Shown here in pieces: positions 50,245 through 58,668 of a DNA stretch of 64,000 bases. The DNA is from Mariniphaga sp964559175 (GTDB lineage: Bacteria > Bacteroidota > Bacteroidia > Bacteroidales > Prolixibacteraceae). How positions within the stretch are numbered: position 1 is the first letter of the stretch; every line of letters starts with the position of its first letter. A program made the translations under genes and the position numbers. The stretch spans positions 53,628 to 117,627 of the forward strand of contig CAZLGT010000007.1 of NCBI GenBank assembly GCA_964559175.1, read 5' to 3'. The notes below the pieces were generated by a model. The model was given only the letters and a program-made list of their open reading frames with translations, did no database searches and was not told where the DNA came from.

Positions 50245-51441
50245 ATGAATATTGCAATGATTCTTGACGAGGAATTTCCACCCGACCCAAGGGTGCAAAA
50301 TGAAGCAAATTCGTTGATTGATGCCGGTTATTCGATACTCCTTTTTTGTTTTGATTACGAGAATAAGCCTGAAAAAGAATCAATTAACGGAATACAGGTG
50401 CATCGGTTAAAAGTTCCGAAATTCATTTACAGCTTATCATCCCTCGCATACTCATTTCCGTTTTACAGATGGTTTATTCAGCCAAAACTAAAAGATATAT
50501 TTTTACAGGAAAAGGTTGATGCAGTGCATGTTCACGATATACGAATTGCCAAAACTGTTTTGCGGGCTTTGCCAAATAAGAACATTCCCAAAATTCTTGA
50601 TTTGCATGAGAACCGCCCGGAAATCATGAAATATTACGAGCATGTCCGGAAATTTCCGGGAAATATCCTCATCAGCCCGAAAAAGTGGAAAAAATGGGAA
50701 GAAAAACTGGTGAAAAAGTATGATAAAGTGGTAGTGGTTACCAATGAGGCAAAAGAATACCTGATAAATAGCTATTCAATATCGGAAGAAAAAATTGCAG
50801 TTTTTCCCAACACGGTTCATCCTTCCTTTTATACGAATTATGAGATTGACGAATCTTTAATAGAAAGGTTTGAAAAGAATTTTGTGTTGTTTTACCTGGG
50901 TGAAACCGGAAAAAGGAGAGGGCTTGAAACCGCTATTAAAGCAGTGGGATTATTAAAAGATTCAATTCCTGAAATTCTATTGGTGATTGCCGGAAAAAGC
51001 AAATACGACGGTCAGTTAAAAGAGCTGGTTAAGGATTTAAATCTGATTGAACATGTTAGTTTTGAGGGTTTTCAGAATATGAAAAAAGTTCCGTCCTATA
51101 TTCTGGCCAGCAAAGTTTGTATTTCTCCGTTACACAGGAATTTACATCACGATACCACCTATGCCAATAAAATATTTCAATACATGTCTTTGGGTGTTCC
51201 TGTTTTGGTGAGTGATTGTACGGCACAAAAAAATGTAGTGGAAAAATCCGGTGCCGGATTGGTTCATGAGGCAGAAAATGAAAAAGACTTTGCAGAAAAA
51301 GTTTTTGAACTGCGCCAAAATTCCGATGAGGCAAAAAAAATGGGTGAAAACGGAAGAAACTTTGTTCGAACGGTTTTTAATCAGGACATTACTTCCGGTA
51401 ATTTGGTTAATCTCTACAATAATTTATCAGCTAAAAATTAA
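50245..51441 (+). CDS. glycosyltransferase family 4 protein
   Basis: A 398-aa GT-B glycosyltransferase. The start MNIAMILDEEFPPDPRVQNE (20 residues) is the typical first strand and loop, and the C-terminal domain has FVLFYLGETGKRRGLETAIK, VIAGKSKYDGQLKEL, and the E-x7-E-like donor region YANKIFQYMSLGVPVLVSDC. Probably adds a sugar to a surface polysaccharide repeat unit. It starts about 185 bp from wbpE on the opposite strand and is followed 4 bp later by a methyltransferase gene. Confidence 0.85.
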   Translation: MNIAMILDEEFPPDPRVQNEANSLIDAGYSILLFCFDYENKPEKESINGIQVHRLKVPKFIYSLSSLAYSFPFYRWFIQPKLKDIFLQEKVDAVHVHDIRIAKTVLRALPNKNIPKILDLHENRPEIMKYYEHVRKFPGNILISPKKWKKWEEKLVKKYDKVVVVTNEAKEYLINSYSISEEKIAVFPNTVHPSFYTNYEIDESLIERFEKNFVLFYLGETGKRRGLETAIKAVGLLKDSIPEILLVIAGKSKYDGQLKELVKDLNLIEHVSFEGFQNMKKVPSYILASKVCISPLHRNLHHDTTYANKIFQYMSLGVPVLVSDCTAQKNVVEKSGAGLVHEAENEKDFAEKVFELRQNSDEAKKMGENGRNFVRTVFNQDITSGNLVNLYNNLSAKN

Positions 51442-51445
51442 AAAA

Positions 51446-51967
51446 ATGTACGAAAATTCTTTTCCTGAACTCCGGTATATAAACACGAAAGAATTCATTT
51501 CACGTTTCGTTTCAGCCGGGGAAAAAGTTCTTGACCTTGGTATAGAAAATCCTTTTACTGAGGTATTAAAAAAGGAAGGATTTCAGGTTTTCAATACCGG
51601 GAAATCTGATCTCGATCTTAACCCGGGCATAGTGAAAGAATATGATGCTGAGGTTGTTACTGCACTTGAGATTCTCGAACACCTGGTTTCTCCGTTTCCG
51701 TTACTGAAAAATCTGCCGGGGAAAAAACTAATTGCCACAGTACCACTTCGGCTATGGTTCAGTACTGCATACCGGAATCCGAAAGATTCATGGGATTGCC
51801 ACTACCATGAATTTGAAGACTGGCAGTTTGACTGGCTGCTCGAAAAAAGCGGCTGGAAAATCATACATCGGGAAAAATGGAAATCACCCACCAAAAAGAT
51901 TGGATTCCGGCCTTTTTTAAGGAATATAACACCTCGTTATTATGCCGTTTATGCTGAGAGGATTTAG
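51446..51967 (+). CDS. SAM-dependent methyltransferase
   Basis: A 173-aa class I methyltransferase with a short but recognisable SAM fold: VSAGEKVLDLGIENPFTEVL (motif I region), VVTALEILEHLVSPFPLLKN (motif II, with ALEILEHL typical of methyltransferase type 11/12) and ATVPLRLWF. Given the location it may methylate a sugar of the surface glycan. I use ATG 51446; the frame upstream to 51251 lies inside the glycosyltransferase and is not supported. The 3' end overlaps the Wzx gene by 4 bp in convergent orientation. Confidence 0.78.
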   Translation: MYENSFPELRYINTKEFISRFVSAGEKVLDLGIENPFTEVLKKEGFQVFNTGKSDLDLNPGIVKEYDAEVVTALEILEHLVSPFPLLKNLPGKKLIATVPLRLWFSTAYRNPKDSWDCHYHEFEDWQFDWLLEKSGWKIIHREKWKSPTKKIGFRPFLRNITPRYYAVYAERI

Positions 51968-53442
51968 TTTTTGAGCAGTTTATTTATCCATTTTATTTTC
52001 ATCTGCTCCACATCCTCCGAAATTTTTAAGCCCACGGTTAGCGCAGCAAAAATTATTGTGAACAAGGTACTTCGCAAAAAAATGTCGGGTAAAAGCTGAA
52101 CCTGGGGTATTAAATTGGAAACAAGAACTGAAAAAACAAAAACAAACCCGGCAACCAGAATTTTTCTGTCAAAAGGCTGCATGTTATATTTCAGTTTTAA
52201 AAAGAGAAAACGCATAAAGTTATTTGCCGTTATGGAAGCAGCTATGGCGATGGCGGCGCCGGTTATGCCCCACAACGGAACAAGTATGAACATGGTTGCT
52301 ACCACCAGTATAATTAATATCAGAATAAAATAAAGGGCTACCCTGTAATGTTTTGAAAAGGCGATAATTTGCGCATTTGCGCCGGTCATCATGTCAACCA
52401 GGTAACCAAGTCCGATAAAAAAGACTACCCATTTCGCCCCTTCGTAGTCGGGACCGAGAATAACCAGAATGTTGTCGATGTTTATCCAGATACCACCGAA
52501 TAAAAAAGCACCAATGATAAACTGGTTCAGGCAACTTCGGCGGTAGATGTCAGCAATGTAGCCCAGATCTTTGCGTTTAAAGGCATCTGCAATCAGGGTG
52601 CCTGAAATGCGCAGCAAGGTACGCGACGGAATGATTACCAGTGTTCCAAAAAAGAAAGCAATTGTATATACGCCTGTTTGGCTTAACCCCAGCATTTGAT
52701 TTATAAGAATTTTATCGATATTAAAAACAATGTTGCTTCCAAGTCCGGTTAAAATGCTGAATAATCCCACACTAATCATCTCTTTTCGTAAGGTGGGTTT
52801 TACGAATTGCAGTTGCGGCCTGAAACTAATTTCTTTTTTTATCAGGAGGTAAACAAAAATAATTACTCCCTTGGTACTTACTAAAGCAGCATAAGCCAAT
52901 ATTAGCTGGTGGATGTTAATAAACCGGAAAACAAAAAGTAGAGTTGCCAGTAAAATCAACAATCGTTGCAAAAATTCCTGTAAAAATGTACCGAATACGG
53001 CATCATACAGTAGTTTATTAAACACATCGAGCTGAGTGAAAAGCAGGGTAAAAAAGGTTAGGGGAATCAGCAAATACAGGTAATCGGCAAACAGTTTCGA
53101 TTTTTCAAGATTGCTTTCTACAAGCCACGAATTCATAAACCAAAACAATATCAGAAAAAGGGAAAATCCCAGAAACATTACTGCAAAAGCGATAAAAAGG
53201 TACCCATTGTGATTGTTTTCCTTGTTTCTGAACCAGGGGAAAAGACGACCGGTAATCCCCTGAAAACCAAGGGAAGATAACTGGGCAAACAGCACCGACC
53301 AGGCCAGCAGTAAGCTGAATAATCCAATGGTATCAGTAGTCAGGTAATTTGGAAAAAGATAAGCTGTGGTGATAAATCCTATACCCACACCCAAATAAGA
53401 CCAAATGCTTCCTTTGATGCTTTGTTTAATGATTATTCCCAT
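51964..53442 (-). CDS. wzx: Wzx-type oligosaccharide flippase
   Basis: A 492-aa multi-pass membrane protein with about 12-14 hydrophobic segments and the polysaccharide-transport/MurJ-like MATE fold: KGSIWSYLGVGIGFITTAYL at the N-terminus, a central NIVFNIDKILINQMLGLSQT loop and GVYTIAFFFGTLVIIPSRTL. It would flip undecaprenyl-linked repeat units. The size and neighbours (glycosyltransferases, Wbp enzymes) support O-antigen or exopolysaccharide export. It is convergent with the methyltransferase and divergent from yfhO. Confidence 0.86.
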   Translation of the reverse strand: MGIIIKQSIKGSIWSYLGVGIGFITTAYLFPNYLTTDTIGLFSLLLAWSVLFAQLSSLGFQGITGRLFPWFRNKENNHNGYLFIAFAVMFLGFSLFLILFWFMNSWLVESNLEKSKLFADYLYLLIPLTFFTLLFTQLDVFNKLLYDAVFGTFLQEFLQRLLILLATLLFVFRFINIHQLILAYAALVSTKGVIIFVYLLIKKEISFRPQLQFVKPTLRKEMISVGLFSILTGLGSNIVFNIDKILINQMLGLSQTGVYTIAFFFGTLVIIPSRTLLRISGTLIADAFKRKDLGYIADIYRRSCLNQFIIGAFLFGGIWINIDNILVILGPDYEGAKWVVFFIGLGYLVDMMTGANAQIIAFSKHYRVALYFILILIILVVATMFILVPLWGITGAAIAIAASITANNFMRFLFLKLKYNMQPFDRKILVAGFVFVFSVLVSNLIPQVQLLPDIFLRSTLFTIIFAALTVGLKISEDVEQMKIKWINKLLKN

Positions 53443-53469
53443 TTATATAGCTTAAGCGTAATAAATATT

Positions 53470-53477
53470 TATTTTTG
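53470..53477 (+). promoter_or_regulatory. -7 element before yfhO
   Basis: TATTTTTG (TAnnTTTG) lies 37 bp before ATG 53507. It supports that ATG over the TTG at 53489, though no -33 match is seen. Confidence 0.4.
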
Positions 53478-53506
53478 TTCAGAACTTTTTGAAATTCATT
53501 ATAACT

Positions 53507-55975
53507 ATGGCAAAGATAACCGGCTTCCGTAATATTTTTATCAATATCGGAATTATCCTGCTTTTTATTGTTTTGGCTTACGCTTACATGTTTCCGCTTC
53601 TTGAAGGGAAAACGCTTGAGATGGACGACATCATGCATTTTAAGGGCATGTCGAAAGAACTGGCTGATTACCGGGAGGCAACCGGTGAAGAAGCAATCTG
53701 GACCAACAGCATGTTTGGCGGAATGCCCGGGTATTTGATATCAGTGCTTTATCCGGGAAATTTAAGCAGCCACATTACCGGAAGTATTAGGAAAATATTT
53801 TCCATTGCTTCATTTCTTATTTTGTATATGATCGGGTTTTTTATATTATTATCAAGTCTGAAAATCAACCGCTGGCTATGTGTTGCAGGAGCTGTTGCAT
53901 TTGCGTTCACATCTTATTTTCTGATTATTTTAAATGCCGGTCACATGACAAAAGCCAATGCCATTGCGTGGCTTGGGCCTGTACTTGCAGGTGTTTTGTT
54001 GGCTTTTCGTGGAAAACATCTTGCCGGAAGTTTGTTGTTTGCCGTTGCATTTTCGCTGGAACTGGTTTCAAATCACCTGCAGATTACTTACTATGGGTTT
54101 TTGATGATTGCCATTTTAGGATTGGTAGAATTGATTTTTGCCATTCGTGAAAAAACATTTCCGTCGTTTTTTAAGGCTGTTTTATTTCTGTTTGCAGGCG
54201 CTGTTATCGCTTTGGGTATGAATTTTTCGAGACTTTATACCACCTGGGAATACTCCAAAGATACCATTCGGGGACCTTCCGAACTCACAACAAACGATGA
54301 AAACAAAACCAGCGGCCTCGATAAAGACTACGTGGTGCAATGGAGCTACGGAATGGACGAAACGCTGACTCTGCTCATACCCAACTTCAAGGGAGGCGGA
54401 AGTCTGATTAACCCGGGTGTTGATTCAGAAAGTTTTCGCACTTTGCAAAGTCGGGGGGCTCAGAATCCGCGACAATTGATTCAGGGAGTCAGCATGTACC
54501 ATGGCGATCAGCCCGGAACTTCTGGACCGGTTTACGTGGGCGCCATTGTGGTTTTCCTTTTTGTGCTTGGTTTGTTTGTGGTGAAAGGAAGAATGAAGTG
54601 GTGGCTTCTTTCAGCCACTATAGTTTCTGTTGTATTGTCCTGGGGCGGAAACATCATGTGGCTTACCAGTTTTCTGCTCGACTACCTGCCGTTTTACAAC
54701 AAATTCAGGGCGCCCAGCATGACACTGGTAATTGCTGAATTTACCATCCCCCTTCTTGGAATTATCGCACTGAATGATATTCTTTCAGGAAAAGTAGATA
54801 AAAAAATATGGCTGAATGGGTTAAAATGGTCGGTTATTGTAACGGGCGGACTTTCGTTGCTTTTTGTCATTCTTCCGGGGATTTCAGGCAGTTTCACCAA
54901 CGCCACCGATGCCATGCGGTTTCCCGACTGGCTGATGGACAGCGTAATTGCCGACCGGAAATCCATGCTCCGGACCGACGCATTCCGTTCGTTCCTTTTT
55001 ATCGCGCTGACTGCCGGTGCGTTATATTTGTGGCACTTCAAAAAAATAAAAACAACACCGTTTATAGCCATTCTGGGAGTTCTCATCTTAATTGATTTGT
55101 GGACAGTGGACAAACGCTACCTTAACAACGACCACTTTGTTCCCAAACGGCAGGCCGAAAATCCGTTTCCGGTGACACCGGCTGATCAGGCTATTTTGCA
55201 GGACAACGACCTCTATTACCGTGTTTTACCATTACAAAATCCGTTTAATGATGCCCGTGCTTCGTATTACCACAAAAATGTGGGTGGCTACCACGCGGCA
55301 AAACTGCGCCGCTATCAGGAGCTGATTGACCATCACCTTCAGCCCGAAATGCAAAAAATGGTGGCCGGATTGCAAGCCGGTTCTCCCATCGATTCAACAT
55401 TCCGACAACTTTCAGCGATAAATATGCTGAACACCCGTTACATCATTTTCGATTTGAACCAGGCGCCCATTCGCAATCCGAATCCGCTGGGAAATGCATG
55501 GTTCGTATCGAATTTTAAGATGGTGGGGAATGCCGACGATGAAATCAAAGCCATGGAAAGTTTCAATGCGGCCGAGACTGCCATTGTTGACCAACGTTTT
55601 ATAGAACACGTGCAGGGAATTACAGTAGCCAAAGACCGGGCGGGTAAAATCGAACTAACCGAATACCAGCCCAATTATCTGAAATATAATTTTAATGCCT
55701 CAAGCGACCAGTTTACTGTTTTCTCTGATATTTATTACGATAAAGGCTGGAAAGCATACATTGATGGCGAACAGGTTTCCCATTTCAGGGTGAATTATGT
55801 GTTACGCGCAATGATTGTACCCGCTGGCCAGCATACAATCGAATTCAAATTCGAACCGAAATCATATTACACAGGGAATAAGGTTTCTTTGGCCAGTTCA
55901 CTGCTGCTGATTTTAGCCATTGCGGGTTACGGTTTTATGCAATTCCGGAGGCGAAAAGTTCAACCCGAAAAATAG
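53507..55975 (+). CDS. YfhO family membrane protein
   Basis: An 822-aa multi-pass membrane protein with a YfhO-like layout: at least 12 hydrophobic segments, conserved loops around LAYAYMFPLLEGKTLEMDD and AFTSYFLIILNAGHMTKANA, and a large C-terminal soluble portion (residues about 555-760) including VFSDIYYDKGWKAYIDGEQ. YfhO resembles GT-C membrane glycosyltransferases involved in cell-surface glycosylation in some bacteria; substrate here is unknown. It is at the end of the polysaccharide block, but strand reversal makes operon membership with Wzx impossible. Confidence 0.83.
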   Translation: MAKITGFRNIFINIGIILLFIVLAYAYMFPLLEGKTLEMDDIMHFKGMSKELADYREATGEEAIWTNSMFGGMPGYLISVLYPGNLSSHITGSIRKIFSIASFLILYMIGFFILLSSLKINRWLCVAGAVAFAFTSYFLIILNAGHMTKANAIAWLGPVLAGVLLAFRGKHLAGSLLFAVAFSLELVSNHLQITYYGFLMIAILGLVELIFAIREKTFPSFFKAVLFLFAGAVIALGMNFSRLYTTWEYSKDTIRGPSELTTNDENKTSGLDKDYVVQWSYGMDETLTLLIPNFKGGGSLINPGVDSESFRTLQSRGAQNPRQLIQGVSMYHGDQPGTSGPVYVGAIVVFLFVLGLFVVKGRMKWWLLSATIVSVVLSWGGNIMWLTSFLLDYLPFYNKFRAPSMTLVIAEFTIPLLGIIALNDILSGKVDKKIWLNGLKWSVIVTGGLSLLFVILPGISGSFTNATDAMRFPDWLMDSVIADRKSMLRTDAFRSFLFIALTAGALYLWHFKKIKTTPFIAILGVLILIDLWTVDKRYLNNDHFVPKRQAENPFPVTPADQAILQDNDLYYRVLPLQNPFNDARASYYHKNVGGYHAAKLRRYQELIDHHLQPEMQKMVAGLQAGSPIDSTFRQLSAINMLNTRYIIFDLNQAPIRNPNPLGNAWFVSNFKMVGNADDEIKAMESFNAAETAIVDQRFIEHVQGITVAKDRAGKIELTEYQPNYLKYNFNASSDQFTVFSDIYYDKGWKAYIDGEQVSHFRVNYVLRAMIVPAGQHTIEFKFEPKSYYTGNKVSLASSLLLILAIAGYGFMQFRRRKVQPEK

Positions 55976-55982
55976 GATTCGG

Positions 55983-56504
55983 ATGGAGTCGCGGTTGCCT
56001 GCCGGTTTTTTTCAGCGAAACGTTTTGGAAGTTGCTCCGGAAATGTTGGGAAAAATTCTCGTTCGTAAGTTTGATGATGGTAATTTGCATCGATTTATCA
56101 TCACCGAGGTGGAAGCATACAGCGGCGATGGTGATCGTGCATGCCACGCCAGCAAAGGCAAAACCCCACGCACCGAAGTGATGTTCCGTGAAGGAGGTCT
56201 GGTTTACGTTTATCTGGTTTACGGAATTCACTGGTTGCTCAATATCGTCACCGGGAAAGAAGGCGATGCATCTGCCATATTAATTCGCGGATTGGAAGGA
56301 ATTGACGGCCCCGGGCGAGTGGGCAAAGCATTTCGTTTAGACAAATCGTTTTACGGCGAAAACCTCTTCTCTTCCAACAGAATCTGGATTGAAAACTCAG
56401 AAGAAAAGGTGGAATTTACCACTTCGCCCAGAATAGGAATTCATTATGCCGGAGAGCCATGGGTTAGCAAACCCTGGAGATATCTTCTTATTTCTCCAGA
56501 ATAA
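55983..56504 (+). CDS. DNA-3-methyladenine glycosylase (Aag/MPG type)
   Basis: A 173-aa enzyme of the 3-methyladenine DNA glycosylase (AAG) family that excises alkylated purines. Recognisable blocks are FIITEVEAYSGDGDRACHAS, with the catalytic-type EVEAY glutamate, TPRTEVMFREGGLVYVYLVYG, GIHWLLNIVTGKEGDASAIL and LIRGLEGIDGPGRVGKAF. ATG 55983, immediately after the yfhO stop (8 bp gap), is used rather than an earlier frame inside yfhO. The last 17 bp overlap the MFS gene from the other strand. Confidence 0.9.
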   Translation: MESRLPAGFFQRNVLEVAPEMLGKILVRKFDDGNLHRFIITEVEAYSGDGDRACHASKGKTPRTEVMFREGGLVYVYLVYGIHWLLNIVTGKEGDASAILIRGLEGIDGPGRVGKAFRLDKSFYGENLFSSNRIWIENSEEKVEFTTSPRIGIHYAGEPWVSKPWRYLLISPE

Positions 56505-57927
56505 ACCGGTTGTATATCCACAGTAGAATTACTGCCGAAACAGCAACTCCGGAATATACATACCAAATATTAGAAGGGTTATAAGTTGTCCACAAAAATT
56601 GAATCAGTTCCGGTGTGGTCATTCCCATTTTTTCTGCAGCATCTGCAATAAAATCATTTTTACTGAAGGTATCGGAAATTTCGGGGATGGACAAACCACG
56701 TTTGGCCACCTCCAGTTTTAATAAAGAAATATCATCGGCAATGCGTTCATAAATGCCGCCTGAAAGCCACCCGGCCAGTTGGTGTCCGGCAGCAATGGGG
56801 AGGAAAGAGGTTCCCATGTATAACGCTTTTTGATCTTCGGGAGCAATTCGACCTACATATTCGGTGAATTTGGGTGAACTGGCCATTTCGCCCAAAGCAA
56901 AAATCAGAATTCCCAACAAAATAAGCCAGCTGTTCTGATTCGAAAACATCAGTCCAAGTCCGCCGGCCAGTACCAATATTCCACCCATCATGGCAGCCAG
57001 CGGCCTGAAACGCATCACAAAAGCAGAAACCATTAACTGAAATACAATAATGAAGAAAGCATCCATACTACCAAGAGTTACAGCCGTTATGGTTCCTTCA
57101 GGTGTGCCAATTGCCTCGGCCAGCCACGGCCAGATTGAATGAATACCATCATACAAAGCAGAAGTATCAACCCACTGGTCAACAAAAACAGGGAAGGAAT
57201 AGTACAGTTGGTTAAACGCAGTCCAAAAAAGAATCATGATAATCAGAAATAAAACATACTTCCAGTTTTGAAGCGTGATTCCAATATTTACAAAGGCATT
57301 TCCAATGCTTTTCAACAGCGAAGTTCCTTTTTCCTTTACAACAGGTTCGCGGAAGAAAAATGCAGTAATAAAGTAATTGATTCCCATGGTGATGATGGAC
57401 ATGTAAAAAACAAAATCCCACGATTTTTGCATGAGCACACCGGCAATAAACGGCCCTATGAACCCGCCAATGTTAATCATCATATAAAAAATTCCAAACC
57501 CGATGGAAGATGTTTCGGAAGTAGTATTCCGGGCAATCATAGCCGAAATAATGGGTTTGAAAAGTGCACCGCCAACACATGTCCAGATGAAAGCGAAAAA
57601 CATCCAGCCAAACGTTTCAAAACTTCCAATCATATAAAAACCGGTAATGTAAACCGTGAAGGAGAGGAACAGGATGCGTTTGTAGCCTACTTTATCGGCA
57701 ATGGCGCCGGTTATTACCGGTAAAAAATAGAGCAGCATAGAGCCGGTTCCCATAATAATACCCTTCTGTGCCTGGGTTAGTCCCAGTGCGCCGGTATCTT
57801 TTGAATTAACCAGGTACAGGGCAAATGCCATATAAAAGCCATACCATGCCCAGCGTTCAAATAATTCAATTACGTTGGCTGCCCAAAACGTAGTGTTGTA
57901 TTTTTTAATAACCGATACAAATCCCAT
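56488..57927 (-). CDS. MFS transporter, POT/oligopeptide-like
   Basis: A 479-aa 12-TM MFS transporter. The N-terminal motif IELFERWAWYGFYMAFALYL corresponds to the ExxERxxYYG-like signature of proton-dependent oligopeptide (POT/PTR2) carriers, here with Trp and Phe in place of two Tyr. Other MFS features are LLYFLPVITGAIADKVGYKR (motif A) and ALGEMASSPKFTEYVG. Likely a peptide or small-solute symporter; the substrate is not determined by these changes. It is convergent with the Aag gene (17-bp overlap). Confidence 0.82.
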   Translation of the reverse strand: MGFVSVIKKYNTTFWAANVIELFERWAWYGFYMAFALYLVNSKDTGALGLTQAQKGIIMGTGSMLLYFLPVITGAIADKVGYKRILFLSFTVYITGFYMIGSFETFGWMFFAFIWTCVGGALFKPIISAMIARNTTSETSSIGFGIFYMMINIGGFIGPFIAGVLMQKSWDFVFYMSIITMGINYFITAFFFREPVVKEKGTSLLKSIGNAFVNIGITLQNWKYVLFLIIMILFWTAFNQLYYSFPVFVDQWVDTSALYDGIHSIWPWLAEAIGTPEGTITAVTLGSMDAFFIIVFQLMVSAFVMRFRPLAAMMGGILVLAGGLGLMFSNQNSWLILLGILIFALGEMASSPKFTEYVGRIAPEDQKALYMGTSFLPIAAGHQLAGWLSGGIYERIADDISLLKLEVAKRGLSIPEISDTFSKNDFIADAAEKMGMTTPELIQFLWTTYNPSNIWYVYSGVAVSAVILLWIYNRFILEK

Positions 57928-58026
57928 TGCGTTTCATTTAAAAAATTGAAGGGCGCAAGGTAGTAAAACAAGGCAAATGTTAAAAGAAAAAACTGAAAGG
58001 GAATGACTTTGAACCGTTCAAAAAAT

Positions 58027-58524
58027 CTAAAGGTTAAAATCTTCCAGGAATATGGTCATCAAAATAATAATCATAATGGTTAAAAACAACATGATGAAGA
58101 AGCCAACAACCCCTATCTGGAACCCTTTTTTCACTTTTTTGGTTCGGGTAGCCGAAATGAGATACTGAATGGAATGGACCAGGCTTTCGGGTGCTTTTTC
58201 ATTTTTCACAATGTAGTCGGCTGCACCTTTTCTCATTATTTTCACAGCAACTTCCACGTCGTTTTGGCCGCTCAAAAAGATAAAATCGATTTCAGGATGA
58301 TCAATCAGAATTTTCCTCATGAGTTCCAATCCGGTAATTCCTTCGAAAGAATAGTCCAAAACAATGATATCCGGTTTTTGGTGAATGGCTTTCAAGCATT
58401 CTTCTCCGGTTTTAAACGTTTTCAGATTCGTGAATTTATGTTGCTGTAAATAGCCAGCAATCAGGTCTTTATAAATTACACTGTCTTGTACGATAAAGAT
58501 GAGTGGATTTTTTGTTTTTTGCAT
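58027..58524 (-). CDS. membrane-anchored receiver-domain protein
   Basis: A 165-aa protein consisting of a receiver (REC) domain (residues 1-125) with phospho-acceptor Asp57 in IIVLDYSFEG, Ser85 in FLSGQ and Lys107 in YIVKNEK. The usual acidic pair is reduced to one Asp (Asp14; FIVQDS). After a basic linker (ATRTKKVKKGF) comes one transmembrane helix (about 137-160) and a short acidic tail. No HTH or other output domain exists, so it may tether a partner or titrate phosphate at the membrane. Unusual architecture. No kinase is adjacent. Confidence 0.85.
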   Translation of the reverse strand: MQKTKNPLIFIVQDSVIYKDLIAGYLQQHKFTNLKTFKTGEECLKAIHQKPDIIVLDYSFEGITGLELMRKILIDHPEIDFIFLSGQNDVEVAVKIMRKGAADYIVKNEKAPESLVHSIQYLISATRTKKVKKGFQIGVVGFFIMLFLTIMIIILMTIFLEDFNL

Positions 58525-58668
58525 AGCAGCCCGATTAATAATTGATAGTTATAAACATACCACAAAATTTTACACCAATCAAACTTACAGAAAATTCTGA
58601 TTGGAACCAACTTATTTTGTTCTTCAATTAAAACGAATTTGTTTACCGTTTGTTTGATAAACAGTCAA

